Below, in pieces: positions 17,485-25,110 of a stretch of 64,000 nucleotides of DNA (positions are counted from its first letter, which is position 1; every line of letters starts with the position of its first letter). The DNA is taken from the NCBI RefSeq assembly GCF_050753365.1, contig NZ_JBLZFY010000008.1:14303-78302 (forward strand). The letters run 5' to 3'. The DNA is from Geminocystis sp050753365 (GTDB lineage: Bacteria; Cyanobacteriota; Cyanobacteriia; Cyanobacteriales; Cyanobacteriaceae). The notes under the pieces are model-generated. The model made no database searches and was not told the origin of the DNA. It saw nothing but the letters and a program-made list of their open reading frames with translations. The position numbers and the translations under genes were made by a program.

Positions 17485-18456
17485 ATGCGTGAATTTAATA
17501 TCACCATGCTAGGAGCGAGATATGTTGGTAAGACAAGCCTACTCACTTCCATGTATCACGAATATCAAGAAGAAATTGAAAAAACGACCATTAAAATTAA
17601 CACGGATACAAGAACAGCATCTCTTTTAGGAAAAACCCTTGCTGACTTAAAAAGTTTAAATGCTGATTCTAGCAATGAAGGTATAAAACCAACTGAATTT
17701 ATTGGAGTTGATCCCAAGGAAATTAAGCCATTTATTTTTGAAGTTGGTCAAAAAGGGAAAAAATCCGAAATTAAATTAAATTTTTGGGACTATCCGGGGG
17801 TATGGAATACTGAGGATATAGGTGAACAAAAGGATAAATATGTCATGAACAAAATAAAAGAATCAGTAGCTATTCTCATCGCCATTGATACTCCTGCTTT
17901 AATGGCGGCAAAAGGAAAATGGCATCATAAACAAAATCATCCATTACAAATAATTAATCGTTTTAATAAATGTTATGCAGATTTAAAATCTCCTCGATTA
18001 GTAATTCTCGCACCCATAAAATGCGAAAGTTATGTTCAGGATGAAAAATCACGACAAGAATTGACCAATAAAATCAAACAAGAATATAAAGTTTTATTGG
18101 ATTTATTTCAATCAGAAGCCTTAGCGGATAAAGTAGCAGTAGTCATTACTCCCGTTCAAACGGTGGGTAATATTTTCTTTTCTTATATTGATGTCCGTCA
18201 AAATACTCCACTTTTTAGATTTAAAAAACAAAATCCAGATGCAGAATATAGCCCAAAAGATAACGAACAACCGTTAAAATATTTACTAAGATTTTTGTTA
18301 GCATTGCATCTCAATAACAGATTATGGGGATTTTTTCGAGACTGGTTTAAATGGGATGAATACCTTAAACAAGCCATTAGAGACTTTGCTAAAGATTGTA
18401 AAGATAGTGATGGTTTTGAAGTGGTACAAGGCAAAAAATTACTAGATATTAATTAG
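17485..18456 (+). CDS. TRAFAC-class GTPase, double-GTPase-system type
   Basis: A 323-residue single-domain GTPase. The P-loop is GARYVGKTS (10-18) directly after a first beta strand, and the G3 motif is in NFWDYPGVW. No canonical NKxD is visible; the equivalent strand reads VILAPIKCES, so base recognition differs from Ras-like proteins. This pattern recalls the TRAFAC GTPases of the DO-GTPase group reported in prokaryotic conflict systems (family assignment by recollection, not tested). Ten bases downstream begins a membrane-anchored partner gene, which supports an operon. Confidence 0.68.
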   Translation: MREFNITMLGARYVGKTSLLTSMYHEYQEEIEKTTIKINTDTRTASLLGKTLADLKSLNADSSNEGIKPTEFIGVDPKEIKPFIFEVGQKGKKSEIKLNFWDYPGVWNTEDIGEQKDKYVMNKIKESVAILIAIDTPALMAAKGKWHHKQNHPLQIINRFNKCYADLKSPRLVILAPIKCESYVQDEKSRQELTNKIKQEYKVLLDLFQSEALADKVAVVITPVQTVGNIFFSYIDVRQNTPLFRFKKQNPDAEYSPKDNEQPLKYLLRFLLALHLNNRLWGFFRDWFKWDEYLKQAIRDFAKDCKDSDGFEVVQGKKLLDIN

Positions 18457-18465
18457 GAGAAAATC

Positions 18466-19245
18466 ATGGACATTTACATTCAAAGTTGTGGTATTGCTTC
18501 TGATCAAGATTTTCATTGGCGAAAAATTGAAGGAGAGGGAGAAGATAAGCAACCAAAAAAAGACCCCCCTAATTTTTTCAGTACGAAGGTAAAAATAGAA
18601 AAAGCAAAAGAAGCGGAATCTCAAAACATAATACCATTTACCGATTGTTTTGAACAAAAAGAACGTTCTGTTTTATTTTTAAAAGATTATAATGCTAAAT
18701 ATATTTTACTTGTTACTGAATTAAAAGCTATTGAAAGAACTAAAATTTATGGTAGAGGAGTTAGAAATTTTATCGTGATTATTGACACAGATAAAGACTT
18801 AGTCCAAGGGATTTATAATTATGTAAAATATAATTGGGGAGCTTTTGAAAAACAGATTGATAACCATATCAAATTTAACGAAAAAAATGGTTTTATTATT
18901 GATAAAGATAAATTTAATGACTTAACATTAAAAGAATATTTATTAGGATTAAAAGATAAAACTGATTTTGAAAAGCAAAATCCTTCCACAGAAATTGAAA
19001 ACTATAAAGAATTAATTGCTATTCCTCAACTAAATTGGGGAGAAACAAATATAAAAAAGTTGAACAAGTCCAACAATTCCTTGATTATTATAGCCGTATT
19101 CTTAATTCTATTAGTGGTAATAGTAACGATAACTCTAGTCAAAAAGCAAAATCAGGAAAACCCCTCTCAGAGTCAAATACAAAAGGAAGAAACGTGTCAA
19201 ACGATGATAAACTGGCATCCGCCGTGTCTTTATTTAAAAAGTTAA
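18466..19245 (+). CDS. GTPase-cluster partner with C-terminal membrane anchor
   Basis: A 259-residue protein of no recognised family. The N-terminus (MDIYIQSCGIASDQDFHWRK) looks like the start of a GTPase-associated globular domain, and the region up to about 190 is soluble alpha/beta. A single strong membrane segment (SLIIIAVFLILLVVIVTITLV) lies at about 205-225, followed by a short polar tail. The start has a GGAG site just before the ATG, 9 bp after the stop of the GTPase gene. The last 52 nt overlap the next gene in another frame, so all three are likely translated as a set. Probable role: membrane tether or effector for the GTPase (inference). Confidence 0.62.
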   Translation: MDIYIQSCGIASDQDFHWRKIEGEGEDKQPKKDPPNFFSTKVKIEKAKEAESQNIIPFTDCFEQKERSVLFLKDYNAKYILLVTELKAIERTKIYGRGVRNFIVIIDTDKDLVQGIYNYVKYNWGAFEKQIDNHIKFNEKNGFIIDKDKFNDLTLKEYLLGLKDKTDFEKQNPSTEIENYKELIAIPQLNWGETNIKKLNKSNNSLIIIAVFLILLVVIVTITLVKKQNQENPSQSQIQKEETCQTMINWHPPCLYLKS

Positions 19246-19739
19246 CAACTCATAAAAAAAAGACAGAAATATTAATTGAGACACAAAAATTATTACAATA
19301 TACAGGAAAAATAGTAAGATTAACTGGGACACAACAAAAATTAAAATCTGAGGATAAAGATATTGAGAATTATCATTTATTTTTTCTAGTAGAGTTTATT
19401 TTATTTATTAATTTTACTGTTGAAAAATTAGACATAATTAAAAATGTAACTGAACAAAAAAGTAGATTATTTCTTTTATTAAATTATTCTTATACTAATA
19501 AAAACAACAACATTATTCCGCCATTTGTTATTGATTTAATACCGAAGATCAAACAATTTAATACAAAGGAACATGAACAAATGATTCAAAGTTTTATTAA
19601 ACTAAATGAAAATCAACAAGAAGATATTTTGTTGTTAGCTGAATTTATTTTAAATAACAAAGAAGATGATCCATTATGGAGGGAATATGAAAACTTAATA
19701 GAGGAGGTAAAAACATTTTTAAGTCGATCGAACTCCTGA
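19194..19739 (+). CDS. Helical protein of the GTPase cluster
   Basis: A 181-residue, mostly helical protein read from a GTG at 19194 (VSNDDKLASAVSLFKKLTTH), preceded by an AAGGAAG site. The frame is open further upstream (ATG at 19035), but that part lies wholly inside the previous gene and reads like an out-of-frame shadow. Two hydrophobic stretches (YHLFFLVEFILFINFTVEKL and DIIKNVTEQKSRLFLLL) look like buried helices. No motif of known function. Overlap with the previous gene implies coupling and constant stoichiometry. Confidence 0.6.
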   Translation: MSNDDKLASAVSLFKKLTTHKKKTEILIETQKLLQYTGKIVRLTGTQQKLKSEDKDIENYHLFFLVEFILFINFTVEKLDIIKNVTEQKSRLFLLLNYSYTNKNNNIIPPFVIDLIPKIKQFNTKEHEQMIQSFIKLNENQQEDILLLAEFILNNKEDDPLWREYENLIEEVKTFLSRSNS

Positions 19740-19749
19740 TAAAAATCAG

Positions 19750-19805
19750 TCGCTTTAGCAGACTTTCGCTATAAGCCATGAAATTTATTTCTTGGCGATT
19801 TATGA
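19750..19805 (+). repeat. Hairpin repeat family, copy A
   Basis: Starts TCGCTTTAGCAGACTTTCGC and has the stem GCCA-GAAA / TTTC-TGGC. It lies 10 bp after the last gene of the GTPase cluster and is inverted relative to the copy at 17369-17423. Confidence 0.7.
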
Positions 19806-19957
19806 GATATTACCTAAGTTTTTATTCATTCAAAATCGATCGATTCTTTCTGAGGAGTTGAGGTTTGATCGTTTTTCGATTTCATAAATTATAATAGTTT
19901 GATGACTGTTTTTCATTGTTCATCAGTTAACTATATTAATCAGGTTAAAGTAAGAAT

Positions 19958-20218
19958 ATGTTAAAAACTTTTAACGGTATTTTGAAAAACAATTCTATTC
20001 AATGGGTTGATGAGACTCCTCCCGTAGAATTTGATGCTTCTGTAAAAGTGAATGTTACTTTATTGGAAGAAATTACAATCAATAAAAGTCAATCTAATGG
20101 TCAAAAAATGGCAGAAGCCTTAACTAAAATTTCTCAGAATAATAATTTTGCTAATGTTAATCCGCAAAAATGGCAACAAGAAAACCGCCTCGATCGTTAT
20201 ATTCCTGAGCGTGATTAA
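19958..20218 (+). CDS. Antitoxin of a VapBC-type pair
   Basis: An 86-residue protein placed 3 bp before a PIN-domain toxin gene. The N-terminus (MLKTFNGILKNNSIQWVDE, then EFDASVKVNVTLLEE) forms a small beta domain that resembles antitoxins of the AF2212-like/AbrB-like type, and the tail is polar and helical, ending with RLDRYIPERD as the likely toxin-binding arm. Calling it an antitoxin rests mainly on position and size. Confidence 0.72.
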   Translation: MLKTFNGILKNNSIQWVDETPPVEFDASVKVNVTLLEEITINKSQSNGQKMAEALTKISQNNNFANVNPQKWQQENRLDRYIPERD

Positions 20219-20221
20219 AAT

Positions 20222-20596
20222 ATGTTACTGGATAGCAATATTATTATTTATGCGGCACAAATTGAGAATGAATTTTTAAGAGAATTTATTGCAAAAAATT
20301 GCCCTTATATATCCGCTCTTTCTTATGTTGAGGTATTGGGTTATCATCAACTAACTGACGAAGATAAAACCTATTTTGAGGAATTTTTTAATGCTTCTCA
20401 AATTTTGCCCATTTCTCAAGCTGTAATTGATCAAGCAGTAAGACTAAAACAAATTAAACGAATGTCTTTGGGAGATGCAATTATTGCTGGTACAGCACTG
20501 ACTTATGATTTAACTATTGTCACCAGAAATGTTGATGATTTTAGTTGGATTACTCAATTAAAATTACTTAATCCTTTTGATAGTTTTGAAATGTAA
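20222..20596 (+). CDS. PIN-domain toxin ribonuclease (VapC-like)
   Basis: A 124-residue PIN-domain nuclease. The acidic metal-binding residues expected for VapC are visible: Asp4 in MLLDSNIIIYA, Glu in SALSYVEVLGY, Asp in RMSLGDAIIAGTA and Asp in VTRNVDDF. VapC toxins cleave specific RNAs, often tRNA, in a magnesium-dependent manner. It directly follows its antitoxin gene. All catalytic positions are intact, so the toxin is probably functional. Confidence 0.9.
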   Translation: MLLDSNIIIYAAQIENEFLREFIAKNCPYISALSYVEVLGYHQLTDEDKTYFEEFFNASQILPISQAVIDQAVRLKQIKRMSLGDAIIAGTALTYDLTIVTRNVDDFSWITQLKLLNPFDSFEM

Positions 20597-20629
20597 TTGA
20601 GTCAAGGTTTCGATCGAGCAGCTCCCCTT

Positions 20630-20848
20630 TTAGCGATCGAGTTGCGAGTCATAGATTATAATTGAACCTTCTATTCCTAATTTGTCAAAATGTTGACTAA
20701 AATTCACATCATTTTTTGACTCTATCTGTGTTTGAGACGGGGTAGATATATTTTGACTCAACACGGGGAGAGAGATATTAAATGTAGAAAAAATCAGTAA
20801 AATCGGAATGGAAATAAAAGGTTTGACTTGAAGATTCGATAACATCAT
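20630..20848 (-). pseudogene. N-terminal stub of a class D beta-lactamase-like protein
   Basis: Only 72 residues remain: a signal peptide (SIPILLIFSTFNISLPVLS), then a stretch ending FDKLGIEGSIIIYDSQLDR, which matches the start of OXA-type beta-lactamases before the catalytic STFK motif. The frame stops where the vapC gene comes in from the other side, so the catalytic domain is gone. It is a remnant and would have no activity. Confidence 0.5.
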
Positions 20849-20922
20849 AGTTTCTGGTGAAGAAAAGCATCTTTTTGCTACGGATTATAATGTTATCTTC
20901 TTTTTATCAGAAATTTGATGCT

Positions 20923-20952
20923 TTGTTGGGTTTCGTTACCTCAACCCAACCT
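20923..20952. repeat. GTTGGGTTTCGT-ACCCAACCTAC dispersed repeat
   Basis: TTGGGTTTCGTTACCTCAAC plus CCAACCTAC forms a hairpin (GTTGGGTT / AACCCAAC) of a kind widespread in cyanobacterial intergenic DNA. Confidence 0.6.
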
Positions 20953-21101
20953 ACTGGTTATCATGTCACACTCGATCGAAGTAAATCAAGATGTGGTTTT
21001 CCCTACTTAGAGACAAAAAAACTAGAAAACTTCATATTTTGTTTTAACTGTCAACATTTAAAAATGAGTTGCGACTTCTAAAGTTCCGTAGGTAGTTACA
21101 A

Positions 21102-21210
21102 TTATTCATTATCAATGATCTCTTGTAAAATTTCTTCCGTCAAGCCATTAGTTTTTGCTTGTGTGTGCATATCTGCTATGATTTCATCAAGATTTCGAGT
21201 ATAATTTCTT
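21102..21210 (-). pseudogene. Antitoxin C-terminal fragment
   Basis: The minus-strand frame reads NLDEIIADMHTQAKTNGLTE and then EILQEIIDNE before a TAA. This resembles the C-terminal end of small antitoxins with the ...AKANGLTEEILNEIL... pattern. No start or DNA-binding part is present, so it is listed as a fragment. Confidence 0.35.
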
Positions 21211-21270
21211 TAAGCTAATGACGAAATAAACCTTCTATTTTTTCTCTTTTAAACAGAAAATACAATTAAG

Positions 21271-21606
21271 TTTATAAAATACTTAATATCAAAAAATAAA
21301 GATAGTCAAATAGCAATAATTTGGGGTGGGGCGAAGTATCATATAAGTAAAGAATTAAAGGAGTATTTAGGAGAAATAAATGAGGGTAAGAAAGAAGAAG
21401 AATGGTTGGTAAAATGTATAAAATTAGCGCCAAATGCACCAGAACAAAATCCCATAGAAGATGTCTGGTTACAGGGAAAAGAAATGTTAAGAAAATACTG
21501 GAATATTTGCAAAACTTTCAAAATAGTAAAGTGGTTATTTGAATCGACAATTAAAGAACATATATTCAGTTTTCCTAAACTATCAATGTATGATTGTTTC
21601 TCATGA
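21271..21606 (+). pseudogene. IS630-family transposase remnant (C-terminal part)
   Basis: The plus-strand frame from 21271 reads AIIWGGAKYHIS, then CIKLAPNAPEQNPIEDVWLQ to a stop at 21606. The pattern of a W-G-GA-YH block followed by LAPNAPEQNPIEDVW is the last third of IS630-type DDE transposases, with the final catalytic Glu in EDVW. Upstream the frame is closed by a TAA at about 21268-21270, so the first two catalytic Asp blocks are partly or wholly lost. It is unrelated in detail to the intact element at 47592. Confidence 0.78.
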
Positions 21607-21805
21607 CTCATTCCTGATTGCTATAGTTCTTAATTATTCATTCTCAATTCTTCATTTTTAAGTCTAAACTTACATTTTTTGTGTAAAATAAAGTCATAGT
21701 AAATAATGTTTAAACTATTATTCTTTCTATATCTTGCATTATATATTATCAATTTTCATTCAAAAATCTATCGTTTCTATAGACATAAATAAATTAATTA
21801 AGAGC

Positions 21806-23149
21806 ATGACAACATCAGAATTAAACTTGTCCGAAGAAAATATCAAAGGCTTTGATTTTAAAAATCCACCCCCTCAATCTTTAGTTGATCAATGTGTACA
21901 TTGTGGATTCTGTTTATCAACTTGCCCTAGTTATCGAATCATCGGCAAAGAAATGGACTCCCCAAGGGGGAGAATTTATCTGATGGATGCTATTAACAAA
22001 GGAGAAGCTAGTTTAGATGATACCACTGCTCAACATTTTGACAGTTGTTTAGGGTGTTTAGCCTGTGTCAGTACTTGCCCTTCGGGTGTACAATATGATC
22101 AATTAATCTCCGCCGTGCGCCCTCAAGTAGAAAGAAATCAACCCCGTAACCTTTGGGAAAAATTCCTCCGCACTATTATTTTCAACATCTTTCCCTACCC
22201 TGAAAGATTAAGCATATTCTTGCCTTTGTTATGGTTATATCAGGTATCGGGTTTACAAACCCTCGTCAGAAAAACAGGGATACTCAAATATTTTCCTCGC
22301 ATCGCTTCTATGGAATCGATTTTGCCTCGTATTAATTTAAAATCTCTCAAGAAAAAATATTCTTACACTATTCCCGCAAAGGGAGAAAAAAGGTATCGAG
22401 TGGGAGTAGTTTTGGGATGTGTACAAAGATTGTTTTTTGATTCGGTAAATGAGGCTACCGTAAGGGTTTTAACCGCTAATGGCTGTGAGGTGGTGATACC
22501 TAAAACTCAGGGGTGTTGTGCGGCGTTACCTGCCCATCAAGGGCAAGAAAATCAAGCTCAAAGTCTTGCCCGTCAAATGATTGACAGTTTTGCTGATACC
22601 GATGTGGATTATATTATTATCAATGCGGCTGGTTGTGGACATACTTTAAAAGAATATCATCATATTTTAGCCGATGATCCGCAATATATAGATAAAGCAA
22701 AGGATTTTGTCAGTAAAGTAAGGGATATTCAAGAATTTTTAGCAAAAATTGACTTAAATTGTGATTTATCTCCTATTTCTGACGATAAAATTAAGGTTGT
22801 TTATCAGGATGCTTGTCATTTGTTGCATGGGCAAAAAATTAGCTTACAACCTCGTCAACTATTACAAAGGATACCTAATTTAGAGTTAAAAGAGCCTTTA
22901 GATAATGCCTTATGTTGTGGCAGTGCTGGGGTTTATAACTTATTACAGCCTGATGTTGCTAATGAATTAGGGGAGCAAAAAGTTCATAATTTATTGAATA
23001 CTGGGGCGCAAATTATTGCTTCTCCTAACCCCGGATGTTCTCTTCAAATTGCAAAACATTTACAATTACAGGGTAAAGAGGTTAAAGTTATTCATCCGAT
23101 CGAACTTTTAGATTATGCTATTAGGGGAGAAAAATTAACTAACGTTTGA
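21806..23149 (+). CDS. glcF: Glycolate oxidase/dehydrogenase iron-sulfur subunit GlcF
   Basis: Electron-transfer subunit for oxidation of photorespiratory glycolate to glyoxylate. Two ferredoxin-type clusters are bound by Cys30/33/36/40 (CVHCGFCLSTCP) and Cys81/84/87/91 (CLGCLACVSTCP). Two cysteine-rich CCG domains follow (GCCAALPAHQGQ, then CCGSAGVYN). The frame runs 24 residues further upstream, but the ATG at 21806 (MTTSELNLSEEN) fits the family start and follows an AAGAG site. The 447 residues are of normal length. glcD/glcE are not adjacent. Confidence 0.9.
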   Translation: MTTSELNLSEENIKGFDFKNPPPQSLVDQCVHCGFCLSTCPSYRIIGKEMDSPRGRIYLMDAINKGEASLDDTTAQHFDSCLGCLACVSTCPSGVQYDQLISAVRPQVERNQPRNLWEKFLRTIIFNIFPYPERLSIFLPLLWLYQVSGLQTLVRKTGILKYFPRIASMESILPRINLKSLKKKYSYTIPAKGEKRYRVGVVLGCVQRLFFDSVNEATVRVLTANGCEVVIPKTQGCCAALPAHQGQENQAQSLARQMIDSFADTDVDYIIINAAGCGHTLKEYHHILADDPQYIDKAKDFVSKVRDIQEFLAKIDLNCDLSPISDDKIKVVYQDACHLLHGQKISLQPRQLLQRIPNLELKEPLDNALCCGSAGVYNLLQPDVANELGEQKVHNLLNTGAQIIASPNPGCSLQIAKHLQLQGKEVKVIHPIELLDYAIRGEKLTNV

Positions 23150-23152
23150 GTC

Positions 23153-23271
23153 GTTATACACCTGTGTATTTGTTGAAGAGATAACGCTTCAAAACCTTGA
23201 TTTTTCATTATTTAACCTGATACCTGATACCTACCCTCATCAAAATACTTTTTCAGCACCCCCAATTATTA
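23153..23271 (-). repeat. MITE-like family, truncated copy
   Basis: Reverse complement of the left half of the full copies: it ends in TACTTTTTCAGCACCCCCAA and includes TTTGTTGAAGAGATAACGCT. The right half is missing. It starts right after the glcF stop codon. Confidence 0.65.
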
Positions 23272-23287
23272 GCTCGTAAATACTATT

Positions 23288-23980
23288 TTATTGCTTTGCT
23301 GAGTATAATTCATAAATGGGTTGCCAGTTAATTACTTCCTGAAATAATGTTTCATAACCTTTTACATTTGGATGTAGCCCATCTTCTGACATTTGAGATT
23401 CTCGCCAATGTTCTCCCCGACTCATCCATAAGTCAAAGACATCGAGATAGGGAATTTTTCGAGTTTCACAGGCTATTTTTGTGACTTCTTTATAGTGATA
23501 TTGATCTCTAAGATTATAATAAAAACAGTCTAAAAAGGGCATTTTTTTCTCATCTACGGGTGTCATTCCCACAAATAACACGGGAGATAATTCTAAGGCT
23601 CGATCGAGCAGGTTGTTTATATCTAGGTTAAACTGATCATAATTAGTCAAATTACGCCCTTGAATATGACCTAAACGGGGGGAATCGTTCACTCCTACAG
23701 ATAAAATGATTAAATCGGGATATTTGTTTCTTAACTCCCCACGATAACTAAATTCTTGTGCTAATCTAGCATTAACTTGACTGGTTCGATCGCCCCTAAT
23801 ACCTAAGTTATACAATACATGATCTTCTTGACCATTCATCCAAAGACGGCGTAATCTTTCCACCCAACCGCCTCCCTGAGTATCTCCATAACCATAAACT
23901 AAACTATCACCGATGGCAATTACCCGTAACGGTTGAGAATGACTAGAATGATGGGGATTAATATTTTTCGCTATTTGCAT
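23288..23980 (-). CDS. SGNH/GDSL-family hydrolase
   Basis: A 230-residue esterase or lipase-like enzyme of the SGNH fold. Block I has the nucleophile in VIAIGDSLVYGYGD (Ser26), block III has GVNDSPR with the oxyanion Asn, and block V has DGLHPNVKGYE with the catalytic Asp/His pair. No signal peptide is seen, so it is likely cytoplasmic. The substrate cannot be inferred; close relatives include acyl-CoA thioesterase/lysophospholipase-like enzymes. Single gene, opposite in direction to its neighbours. Confidence 0.88.
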   Translation of the reverse strand: MQIAKNINPHHSSHSQPLRVIAIGDSLVYGYGDTQGGGWVERLRRLWMNGQEDHVLYNLGIRGDRTSQVNARLAQEFSYRGELRNKYPDLIILSVGVNDSPRLGHIQGRNLTNYDQFNLDINNLLDRALELSPVLFVGMTPVDEKKMPFLDCFYYNLRDQYHYKEVTKIACETRKIPYLDVFDLWMSRGEHWRESQMSEDGLHPNVKGYETLFQEVINWQPIYELYSAKQ

Positions 23981-24183
23981 TATTGCCGAAAGTTATACTC
24001 AGTCAGAAAATAAATAATACCGGCTATGGTAAGGAAAAAGAGTTTTATTTGTTAAGTAGATTAAATCGATCGATTTTGTCTTAAGTTTACGGCAAATTTA
24101 TCTTACAATCAATAAAAGCAGATTCATTTTTGAAAAAATCTCTATAATAATAGAATTAGTTTCATGGTGTGAGAAAAATTCCA

Positions 24184-25035
24184 ATGGTAGATGAATTAAG
24201 AAGCGTATTAGAATTAGCTACAGAGGATGAATTGCAACAAGTCACGAAAATTCTTTTTTCTCGTCGATTAAACCCTTTAGATTACTTAAAAACTCCCGAA
24301 CCTTTAGACGTTCAAAGCTATGATTGGCATACTTGGCTAGATATGGTAGAAAAGCGTTTTCGTTTCTTAGCCGCCGATGGTATAACTGTACTTCGTGGTC
24401 AAACTCAAGAAGTAGGTTATCGTGATGTATTAATACAGGTGTGTCGTTATCTGAAAATCGCTTACTCTCAACAAATGAGTACGATCGAAATTGAAAGCGA
24501 AATCTTTTTAAATTTATTACAACAAGCATGGCGTAAACTGCCGTCAGAAGAACAAAAATCCCTCAAGCATAAAGTAATCAAGTCTTTAGCAGATAGTACA
24601 ATCCCAGAGGCTTTACCGTTAAATCTACAACATGATCCCTTAAAAATTTTACTACAAGGAGGGAGTTTAGTGGCAGTGAGTTCGATCGTTAAACCTTGGT
24701 TATTGCAAAAAATAGCCCAACAATTTGCTTTACATTTTGCCACTTATCAGGTAGCGAAAACCAGTATTATTAAAGGTGGCATTGCTACGGCAACTCAATT
24801 ACAAAATCATTTTGCGTTACAAATGGCTAAACGAGGTATGGTAATGAGTACCGCTAGATATACTGCTGTTAGGGGAATTTTTGCTTTTTTAGGTCCTGTA
24901 TTATGGGGATGTTTCTTAGCTGATTTAGGGTGGAGATCGATCGCAACTAACTATACAAGAATTATACCCGTTATTTTTACTTTAGCCCAAATTCGTCTTA
25001 CTCGTGGTTATGAATGGCAAGAAATTCCCTGTTAA
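24184..25035 (+). CDS. YaaW-like (UPF0174) protein
   Basis: A 283-residue protein with an N-terminal helical region starting VDELRSVLELATEDELQQVT, then a conserved FRFLAADGITVLRGQ-type block. The C-terminal half has glycine/alanine-rich amphipathic or membrane-associated helices (AVRGIFAFLGPVLWGCFLAD). This matches the YaaW/UPF0174 family, of unknown biochemical function. A GTG 15 bp upstream (24169) is an alternative start; the ATG was chosen because the conserved family start begins there. Confidence 0.75.
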   Translation: MVDELRSVLELATEDELQQVTKILFSRRLNPLDYLKTPEPLDVQSYDWHTWLDMVEKRFRFLAADGITVLRGQTQEVGYRDVLIQVCRYLKIAYSQQMSTIEIESEIFLNLLQQAWRKLPSEEQKSLKHKVIKSLADSTIPEALPLNLQHDPLKILLQGGSLVAVSSIVKPWLLQKIAQQFALHFATYQVAKTSIIKGGIATATQLQNHFALQMAKRGMVMSTARYTAVRGIFAFLGPVLWGCFLADLGWRSIATNYTRIIPVIFTLAQIRLTRGYEWQEIPC

Positions 25036-25110
25036 CCAATAAGTAATAGGGAATAGGTAATAGTTTTCTAATTTATGTAGCTTTTTTAATTCTTCATTCT
25101 TCATTCTTCA

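Noticed and set aside
19035..19193. Upstream extension of the last GTPase-cluster gene to an ATG at 19035
   Set aside because: The extension lies within the membrane-anchor gene in another frame and loses protein-like character; the GTG at 19194 has its own ribosome-binding site.
20857..21081. Open frame of 74 codons starting MKKSIFLLRIIMLSSFY
   Set aside because: It runs through the GTTGGGTTTCGT dispersed repeat and has no family-like sequence, so it is most likely chance.
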